Below are positions 1 to 4,709 of a stretch of 5,848 bases of DNA, in pieces. Below the pieces are notes generated by a model that had not been told where the DNA came from, made no database searches, and worked only from the letters and a program-made list of their open reading frames with translations. The translations under genes were made by a program, and so were the position numbers. Source of the stretch: Chlamydiota bacterium (lineage in GTDB: Bacteria; Chlamydiota; Chlamydiia; Chlamydiales; Rhabdochlamydiaceae); NCBI GenBank assembly GCA_011065225.1, contig JAAKFC010000097.1, forward strand, positions 1 through 5,848, in the 5' to 3' direction. Position 1 is the stretch's first letter, and each line of letters begins with the position of its first letter.

Positions 1-1290
1 ATTTCTCATCTCGATGAGATTGAACTCACTACTGTTCACGGACGGATTACCGAAGTGGTCGGCATGCTGATCAAAGCGGTCATTCCCGAAGTGAAGATGA
101 GCGAGATCTGCATGATCAAGCGTGATGGGTCTTCTCCTTTGATGGCTGAAATAGTCGGGTTCACGAAAGAAGAGGTCTACCTTTCGCCGCTTGGGGAAAT
201 GTCTGGGATTGGTCCCTCTTCAGAGGTCATCCCGCTACGCATGTCCATGCACATCAAGGTGGGTAAAAATCTTCTTGGAAGAGTTCTCAATGGCTATGGC
301 GACCCCATTGATGTCGAAGAAAAAGGGCCTCTTGAACTCGATGAAACATATCCAGTTATCCAATCTCCTCCCGATCCGCTAAAGCGACAACTCATTGAAG
401 AGCATCTTGAAACGGGAGTGCGCGCTATCGATGGTATTCTGACGGTTGGCAAAGGACAGCGGATGGGTATCTTTGCGGGTGCCGGTGTGGGAAAATCGAC
501 CCTTCTCGGGATGATTGCCCGCAACGCGGTCGCCGATGTTAACGTCATCACCTTGATTGGCGAGCGTGGTCGTGAGGTGCGTGAGTTTTTGATCAATGAC
601 CTAGGTGAAGAGGGCATGAAACGCTCAGTTGTCATTGTATCCACTTCTGATCAGGCGGCTCAGCTGCGGATCAATGCCGCTTATGTCGGTACGGCAATTG
701 CTGAGTATTTCCGCAGCCAGGGCAAAACAGTCATCCTAATGATGGATTCGATTACCCGCTACGCGCGAGCACTGCGCGAGGTGGGCCTTGCTGCCGGAGA
801 GCCCCCTGCGCGGGCCGGTTTTACCCCGTCGGTATTTGCCACATTGCCGCGCCTACTCGAACGCTCGGGAAATTCCGAGAAGGGCTTCATGACTGCCTTT
901 TACACGATTTTGGTCGCAGGTGATGACATCACCGAGCCAGTCTCTGATGAAACGAAATCCATCCTCGACGGTCATATCATCCTCTCGAATGAACTCGCAA
1001 GGCAATATCACTACCCTCCCATTGATGTTCTCGCCTCAATCAGCCGGGTCTTGACCCACATTGTCGACAAAGAACATCTCGCATTGATTGGAAAGGTACG
1101 CGAAGTGCTCTCCCACTATAAGAAAAATGAACTTTTGATCCGCATTGGAGAATATAAACCCGGTTCAGATAAACAAGCAGATTTTGCAATCAAATACATC
1201 GATCCGGTCAACCGCTTTTTGAAGCAAATGGTCGAGGAAAAATCCTCATTTAAAGAAACATTGCAGCAGCTAAAAGCCTTATTCCGCTAA
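1..1290 (+). CDS. sctN: T3SS export ATPase SctN (CdsN-like), 5' partial
   Basis: This is the ATPase at the cytoplasmic base of the T3SS export gate. As a hexamer it hydrolyses ATP to release chaperones and unfold substrates. The frame is open from base 1 through TAA at 1288-1290, giving 429 visible residues. Family members are about 430-445 aa, so roughly a dozen N-terminal codons lie before the window. The GTG at 55 is internal, because the homologous TTV.GRITEVVG segment is encoded before it. Visible motifs, counted from the first codon, are Walker A GAGVGKST (160-167), GERGRE with the catalytic-type Glu (187-192), Walker B VILMMD (244-249), and the F1/T3SS ATPase alpha/beta signature PPIDVLASIS (339-348). 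The C-terminal helical domain ends in QQLKALFR. All key residues look intact. It overlaps sctO by one base (TAATG). Flagellar FliI is an alternative, but the SctO and SctP/SctQ neighbours favour the injectisome. Confidence 0.97.
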   Translation: MSHLDEIELTTVHGRITEVVGMLIKAVIPEVKMSEICMIKRDGSSPLMAEIVGFTKEEVYLSPLGEMSGIGPSSEVIPLRMSMHIKVGKNLLGRVLNGYGDPIDVEEKGPLELDETYPVIQSPPDPLKRQLIEEHLETGVRAIDGILTVGKGQRMGIFAGAGVGKSTLLGMIARNAVADVNVITLIGERGREVREFLINDLGEEGMKRSVVIVSTSDQAAQLRINAAYVGTAIAEYFRSQGKTVILMMDSITRYARALREVGLAAGEPPARAGFTPSVFATLPRLLERSGNSEKGFMTAFYTILVAGDDITEPVSDETKSILDGHIILSNELARQYHYPPIDVLASISRVLTHIVDKEHLALIGKVREVLSHYKKNELLIRIGEYKPGSDKQADFAIKYIDPVNRFLKQMVEEKSSFKETLQQLKALFR

Positions 1291-1790
1291 TGGGAAAAAA
1301 ATATCCTCTAGAGCAACTCGCCTTTATAAAGAAGAAAAAGCTCGAAGAGGCCGAGCGAATCCTCAGAGAAAAGAAAGAAAAACTCGCCGAGGAAGAAGAA
1401 AAATTGCGCAAAGTTGAAGAGGCGCGAGACAAAGCAAAAAAACACAAAATCGACAAACTGGAGCAGCTGCGTGGCGCTCTCGATGAGGGAGAGCGAACTG
1501 ACAAGATCGAAGATATGCGCATCTATTTAAAACTTGTTAATGAAAAATTGAAACAACATGAAAAGAAGGTGCAAGACCAACAAAAGCAGGTAGAGAAAGC
1601 CGAAGAGGAAGTCGAAACAGCACGCAAACAAATGTTGAAGCGCCAACGCGATGTCGAAAAGTTGAAAGAACACAAAAAAGAATGGAAACATGAGATACAC
1701 CGCGAGATGGAAAAAGAAGAAGCAATCGAAGCCGACGAGATTGGAGGGGCTCGTTTTATCATGGAAAAACGCAAGAAAAAGAGGAAGTGA
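1290..1790 (+). CDS. sctO: T3SS stalk protein SctO (CdsO-like)
   Basis: This 166-aa protein is almost entirely a charged coiled coil (about residues 12-150, rich in Lys, Glu and Arg). That is the expected form of SctO/YscO/FliJ, the stalk that inserts into the SctN hexamer and couples it to the export gate. Length and character agree with chlamydial CdsO (about 168 aa). Both begin with a KYPLE motif, carry an HK.EW motif near residue 130, and end in a run of basic residues (KRKKKRK at 160-166). The ATG at 1290 uses the last base of the sctN stop codon. No convincing Shine-Dalgarno sequence precedes it, so translation probably depends on re-initiation after sctN. Sequence alone in coiled coils is weak evidence; position directly after sctN and the terminal motifs make the call solid. 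Confidence 0.92.
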   Translation: MGKKYPLEQLAFIKKKKLEEAERILREKKEKLAEEEEKLRKVEEARDKAKKHKIDKLEQLRGALDEGERTDKIEDMRIYLKLVNEKLKQHEKKVQDQQKQVEKAEEEVETARKQMLKRQRDVEKLKEHKKEWKHEIHREMEKEEAIEADEIGGARFIMEKRKKKRK

Positions 1791-1792
1791 TG
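1779..1792 (+). promoter_or_regulatory. Ribosome binding site deciding the start of the long SctP-like gene
   Basis: A strong purine-rich site, AAGAGGAAG (1779-1787), lies at the very end of sctO. It gives five bases between GAGG and the ATG at 1790, but only two to the in-frame GTG at 1787. The ATG at 1790, overlapping the sctO TGA by one base, is therefore preferred. Confidence 0.7.
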
Positions 1793-2911
1793 GCAGACGT
1801 GAATAAGGTCAAAGGAAATATAAGTCAGCCCGAGCCAGAAAAGGCTAAGAAAAAAGAGAGCGACTTAGAAGAGATTCGAGAAAAATGGGGCAAAGTCGGT
1901 AAAACGGACGCCGAACAGCAAAAGAAGAAAAAGCCCAAGGCGCAAGAAGAAGAAGAGGAGCGTGTCAAGCAGACGAGCGCTCCTGGTCAGGGACTCGAAG
2001 CAAAACCAAAAGAACCATCCATCTATGAGCCCAAAGCAGGAAGAGGCCCTCAAGTGGGCGAAGGTGCAAAGGCGGGTCCTCTGCCTCCTTCAGAACCACC
2101 TCCATTCTATCCGGAACCCATGCCTTTAGAAGAAGCGCCACCGATTCCTCCTGAACATAAAAAGAAAGTAGAAAGAAAGAGAAAAGCTCCTTTAGAGCCA
2201 ACTCAGAAACTGAAAAAAGCGAAAAAAGCCAAGATGGAGACTCCTCCACTCACTCCAGCAAAAAAACTGGAAAAAGAAGCTGAAGCCCTTTTGAAAAAAG
2301 GCGAGCCTAAGGAAAAAATCGAACCGCCTAAGAAAAAACAAAAAGTGACACAAGAAGCTCTCCCCCTGCCCCCAGAACCTCTTCCAAAAGGAGCATGGGA
2401 AGCAATCAAAGAACCCGAGAAAAAAGAAAAAGAAGCCAAAAAAATTAAGGCACCTCCCCCGTCTCTTCCGCCCGCTACTACCGCGCAGCCACCTGCAGCT
2501 CCTCCAGTAGGGCCTACCCCCGCACCCCTTGTCGCTCCTTTTGCTCACCTCTCTCTCCAAGTGCAACAGCTCTTTGACCGGATGGTTGGGGTAATGACTG
2601 TCATGCACGCATCAGGGATCACGGAAACAACCCTCAATTTGGACAATCCAAAATTTGCTGAATCCGTTTTCTATGGAGCACAAATTGTGATCACAGAATT
2701 TTCTACAGCCCCCAAAGTCTTCAACATCAAGCTGCTCGGGAACCAAAAAGCAGTCAATCTCTTTTCTACCAATGCAGAGGATTTAGTGGCAGCTTTTCAG
2801 GCTGGGAACTATAATTTCAAAGTGAACCGGATTGACACAGGATATTTACCACCAACAGGTGAAGCTAAGCGAAAAAAAGCACGCCAAATCAAACGAAAAA
2901 AAGGGGCATAA
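1790..2911 (+). CDS. Long SctP-like needle-length/substrate-switch protein (first of two paralogues)
   Basis: This 373-aa protein sits where chlamydial cdsP lies, between sctO and sctQ. Residues 1-60 are charged. Residues about 40-250 are low complexity, alternating Pro-rich blocks with Lys-rich blocks, and are probably disordered. Residues 256-353 form a compact predicted alpha/beta domain, and a basic tail ends in two KRKK motifs (360-363, 368-371). A long variable region followed by a small C-terminal domain is the architecture of SctP/YscP/FliK rulers, which are secreted, gauge needle length and switch export specificity. The C-terminal domain also resembles my recollection of CT671/CdsP (..LDN....FxGAxIxI.. 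pattern), but only weakly. It overlaps sctO by one base, and the next gene starts one base after its TAA. It shows nuclear-localisation-like motifs. The family call rests mainly on context and architecture. Confidence 0.72.
   Translation: MADVNKVKGNISQPEPEKAKKKESDLEEIREKWGKVGKTDAEQQKKKKPKAQEEEEERVKQTSAPGQGLEAKPKEPSIYEPKAGRGPQVGEGAKAGPLPPSEPPPFYPEPMPLEEAPPIPPEHKKKVERKRKAPLEPTQKLKKAKKAKMETPPLTPAKKLEKEAEALLKKGEPKEKIEPPKKKQKVTQEALPLPPEPLPKGAWEAIKEPEKKEKEAKKIKAPPPSLPPATTAQPPAAPPVGPTPAPLVAPFAHLSLQVQQLFDRMVGVMTVMHASGITETTLNLDNPKFAESVFYGAQIVITEFSTAPKVFNIKLLGNQKAVNLFSTNAEDLVAAFQAGNYNFKVNRIDTGYLPPTGEAKRKKARQIKRKKGA
1907..2539 (+). other. Pro/Lys-rich low-complexity region of the long SctP-like protein
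   Basis: Residues about 40-250 of the gene at 1790 consist of alternating proline blocks (such as LPPSEPPPFYPEP and APPPSLPP) and lysine/glutamate blocks (such as KLKKAKKAK and KEPEKKEKEAKK). The DNA is strongly purine-biased in places, with a short GAA-like repeat around 1944-1960. In ruler proteins this kind of region acts as an extended spacer whose length varies between strains. No exact long repeat unit could be defined by eye. Confidence 0.75.
2555..2848 (+). repeat. Paralogous SctP-like C-terminal domain, copy 1
   Basis: Residues 256-353 of the first SctP-like protein align without gaps to residues 88-185 of the next protein. I counted about 45 identities over 98 positions by eye. The best conserved blocks are GI.ETT..LD, the ITE(F/Y)STAPK segment followed by (V/I)FNI, and R(I/L)DT. 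Nucleotide similarity is much patchier, so this is an old duplication and not a recent one. Confidence 0.88.
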
Positions 2912-2915
2912 AATG
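2901..2915 (+). promoter_or_regulatory. Ribosome binding site and start of the short SctP-like gene
   Basis: AAGGGG (2901-2906) lies six bases before the ATG at 2913, which itself starts one base after the previous TAA. The same frame is open back to a TTG at 2832, but that start would overlap 80 bases of the upstream gene and encode a sequence unrelated to the family. The ATG at 2913 is chosen. Confidence 0.65.
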
Positions 2916-3539
2916 CTATCAAAAATACTCGAAATACAAAATCACAAAATAAATGTGGAAAAGAAGCCCTCGAGGCGCCCCTCTCCTTTTCCTAAAGAAG
3001 AAAAACGACGAACTCTTTCCAAAAAACTCCAAGAGGGATCCCTTTCTGCCTTAAAAGAAATGCTTTCCAAGCAAAAACAAGAAGCCCAAATGGGTGCTGC
3101 AGGACCCTTTCAAGAGATCCCTACAATGCAGCAAGTAGTCGAAGCGGCTGGTTCTCTCAAAATCGATCCTTCTGCCCAGGTGATGCAATTGTATCACAAA
3201 ATGGTCGATACTCTTTTGCATATCCACCGCGAAGGGATCCAAGAGACCACGTTTTTTCTTGATAGCGATGCTTTTTCTTCCTCGATTTTCCATGGAGCAA
3301 AAATCACCATCACCGAGTACAGCACAGCCCCAAAAATTTTCAACATCCATTTCTTTGCAGATGGAAAAGCCCTTGCCATTTTCGAGGCTCACGCACACGA
3401 ACTCGTAAATTCTCTTCAGAACGGCAAGTTTGGCTTTGGAGTGCACCGGCTCGATACGAGCCTTCTCACAGAGGATGAAAAACATGCCATCCCCCCCGTT
3501 GAGCGCGATTTAGAAAAAGAAAAGGATAATCCCCAATGA
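2913..3539 (+). CDS. Short SctP-like protein (second paralogue)
   Basis: This 208-aa protein has a short basic N-terminal part (residues 1-60, with KEEKRRTLSKK and a likely amphipathic helix around 38-58). A linker follows, and residues 88-185 form the same domain as in the preceding gene (about 46 % identical, ungapped, by eye). Its tail is acidic to mixed charge and lacks the KRKK motifs of the long copy. It also lacks the long Pro/Lys spacer. If the long copy is the ruler, this one may have kept only the substrate-switch or docking function, or may be a partner that hetero-dimerises with it; both are inference. It overlaps sctQ by four bases (ATGA), so the two are translationally coupled. 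The SctP family assignment comes from the shared domain and position; no catalytic motif, signal peptide or membrane segment is visible. Confidence 0.72.
   Translation: MLSKILEIQNHKINVEKKPSRRPSPFPKEEKRRTLSKKLQEGSLSALKEMLSKQKQEAQMGAAGPFQEIPTMQQVVEAAGSLKIDPSAQVMQLYHKMVDTLLHIHREGIQETTFFLDSDAFSSSIFHGAKITITEYSTAPKIFNIHFFADGKALAIFEAHAHELVNSLQNGKFGFGVHRLDTSLLTEDEKHAIPPVERDLEKEKDNPQ
3174..3467 (+). repeat. Paralogous SctP-like C-terminal domain, copy 2
   Basis: Residues 88-185 of the short SctP-like protein are the partner of copy 1 at 2555-2848. The conserved GI.ETT, ITEYSTAPK and FNI blocks occur in the same order and spacing with no gaps. Confidence 0.88.
3522..3538 (+). promoter_or_regulatory. 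Ribosome binding site of sctQ
   Basis: AAGGA (3522-3526) lies nine bases before the ATG at 3536, inside the end of the short SctP-like gene. The ATG shares four bases with that gene's TGA stop (ATGA), a typical coupled junction. Confidence 0.65.
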
Positions 3540-4705
3540 CAGAACCCCTTTTTCTTAAAACCTTAGAAGGAGCTGCTCTCGAGATGGTCGAAATCCCCCT
3601 CTTCGGCTCGCCTCCCCCCTTTCCCTTTGAAGAGTTTTCAAAAGCTCTCACTTCTGCACTCGAAATAAAAAGCGTTAAAATCTCCATGCACAAAACCGAG
3701 TGGCTTGAAAATGAGGCTCTTCTAAAAGGTCTGGGCAAATCCCCTTCCATCCAATCTTTTGCCCTCTCTCCTCTTCCCGGCACTTTTTTTTGGGTCATGC
3801 CCCAAAACACCCATGCAAAAGTGCTCGAGCTTTTGCTTAAGCAAAAAGGCAAAGGCCTTTCCGATCCCACCCTGCAAGAGAGTTTTCTCACTTACGTTTT
3901 CCTAAATGTTTTGGAAGCCTTCAACACACTCAATCCATATGGAAATCTCGTTGCAGCTTTGCATGAAGAAACTCCCCTTCCAGAAGAAGGAGCTCTTTCC
4001 ATTGATATAGCAATTGAACTCGATGGAGAAACCCTTTGGGGTCGCCTCCTCATTCCACGCGAGACAAGAGCCAGCTTCAAATCCCATTTCACGATGGAAA
4101 AGCCGCCACTGCTCTCCGACTCAAGTTTTTCCACACTTCCCTTATCCCTACATCTCCAAGTGGGAAGTACAACCCTTTCGTCTGAAGAGTGCGAAAAAAT
4201 CGCCATTGGCGATTTCATTCTCCTTGAAAGATGCACCTATGACATCAAAGGAAATCGTGGAACTGCGATTCTCGCTCTAGGAGACACCCCCCTTTTCGAT
4301 GTGCGCATCAAAGAGGGCGAATGTAAAATTCTCGAATATGCTTTGATCCAAGAGGCCAGTTCTATGACAGAAAAAGAAGAAGAAACAGAAAAAGAAGAAA
4401 CAACTCCTCCTCCAGAACCAGCAGAAGAAGGAGCGGAAGAAAAACCCCTTTGGGCGCCCCAAAATGGAGGAGAAGAAAAAGTCCTTCCTTCAGGAAAGAT
4501 CCCCATCCAAATCACAGTAGAAGTGGGAAGACTCCAAATGCCGCTCGAAAAAGTGACACAGCTTAAGCCTGGTAATGTGCTAGAGCTAGGGCTCAGCCCG
4601 CAGCCTGACGTCTATCTCACCGTGGGTGGCAAGAGAATCGCAAAAGGCGAGCTCGTTAACCTCGGCGAAGCACTCGGGGTTAAAATTCTCAAACTCGGAG
4701 AATAA
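3536..4705 (+). CDS. sctQ: T3SS C-ring/sorting-platform protein SctQ (CdsQ-like)
   Basis: This is the 389-aa homologue of YscQ/SpaO/CdsQ (chlamydial CdsQ is about 370 aa). The family builds the cytoplasmic sorting platform that docks SctN, SctL and chaperone-substrate complexes below the export gate. The N-terminal part (1-190) is the variable region. A first SpoA-like domain lies at about 200-265 (LPLSLHLQVG, then IGDFILLE). An acidic Pro/Glu-rich linker covers 278-303. A clear C-terminal SpoA/FliN-type domain spans 321-389, with the hallmarks IPIQITVEVGR, LKPGNVLELG, VYLTVGGKRIAKGELV and a final GVKILKLGE. No membrane segments or signal peptide are seen. The linker is preceded by a strong internal start at 4364, which would produce the C-terminal domain as a separate protein. 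It is coupled to the upstream gene (ATGA) and lies one base before the kinase start. Confidence 0.95.
   Translation: MTEPLFLKTLEGAALEMVEIPLFGSPPPFPFEEFSKALTSALEIKSVKISMHKTEWLENEALLKGLGKSPSIQSFALSPLPGTFFWVMPQNTHAKVLELLLKQKGKGLSDPTLQESFLTYVFLNVLEAFNTLNPYGNLVAALHEETPLPEEGALSIDIAIELDGETLWGRLLIPRETRASFKSHFTMEKPPLLSDSSFSTLPLSLHLQVGSTTLSSEECEKIAIGDFILLERCTYDIKGNRGTAILALGDTPLFDVRIKEGECKILEYALIQEASSMTEKEEETEKEETTPPPEPAEEGAEEKPLWAPQNGGEEKVLPSGKIPIQITVEVGRLQMPLEKVTQLKPGNVLELGLSPQPDVYLTVGGKRIAKGELVNLGEALGVKILKLGE
3784..3791 (+). repeat. Eight-T homopolymer inside sctQ
   Basis: A run of eight T bases encodes part of the GTFFWVMPQ segment of SctQ (around residue 84). It is the longest homopolymer noticed in the window and a possible site of polymerase slippage or sequencing error. 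The frame is intact here. Confidence 0.9.
4350..4366 (+). promoter_or_regulatory. Internal ribosome binding site and ATG within sctQ
   Basis: AAGAGG (4350-4355) lies eight bases before an in-frame ATG (4364-4366, Met277). The site sits exactly at the boundary between the first SpoA-like domain and the acidic linker, which is where an independent C-terminal product would be expected to begin. Confidence 0.55.
4364..4705 (+). CDS. Putative SctQ-C, internally initiated C-terminal product of sctQ
   Basis: This nested in-frame product of 113 aa would hold the acidic linker and the C-terminal SpoA domain. In Yersinia YscQ, Salmonella SpaO and Shigella Spa33, an internal start in the equivalent gene makes a short C-terminal protein (about 80-100 aa). 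It dimerises and binds full-length SctQ in the sorting platform. Here the evidence is the strong Shine-Dalgarno sequence with ideal spacing, the position at a domain boundary, and the absence of another in-frame ATG before Met334, which lies inside the SpoA fold. Production of this protein is inferred, not shown. Confidence 0.5.
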   Translation: MTEKEEETEKEETTPPPEPAEEGAEEKPLWAPQNGGEEKVLPSGKIPIQITVEVGRLQMPLEKVTQLKPGNVLELGLSPQPDVYLTVGGKRIAKGELVNLGEALGVKILKLGE

Positions 4706-4709
4706 TTTG
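4697..4709 (+). promoter_or_regulatory. Ribosome binding site and TTG start of the kinase gene
   Basis: GGAG (4697-4700) lies six bases before TTG at 4707, one base after the sctQ TAA. In this frame the nearest upstream stop is at 4656, and the next ATG (Met45) is inside the glycine-rich loop. TTG is therefore the only ATG/GTG/TTG start that preserves the kinase domain. Confidence 0.75.

Noticed and set aside
55..57. GTG as the start of sctN
   Set aside because: Conserved SctN sequence (TTVHGRITEVVG) is encoded in frame before it back to base 1, so the real start is outside the window.
294..644. Antisense open frame opposite sctN (116 codons)
   Set aside because: It lies wholly opposite the conserved ATPase core, has Ser/Arg-rich composition typical of a reverse-strand shadow, and has no recognisable domain.
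1944..1960. GAA-type microsatellite as a functional repeat
   Set aside because: It is short and imperfect, and is explained by Lys/Glu codons in low-complexity coding sequence.
2192..2608. Antisense open frames opposite the Lys/Pro-rich region (Phe-rich)
   Set aside because: Phe/Leu richness is simply the complement of AAA/GAA codons on the + strand. The apparent hydrophobicity is not evidence of a membrane protein.
2832..2912. TTG at 2832 as the start of the short SctP-like gene
   Set aside because: It would overlap the upstream gene by 80 bases and lacks a good ribosome binding site. The ATG at 2913 has one and fits the coupled pattern of the operon.
3466..4236. Antisense open frames opposite sctQ
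   Set aside because: They are shadows of an A-rich coding strand, with no family resemblance and no room for a separate transcript signal.
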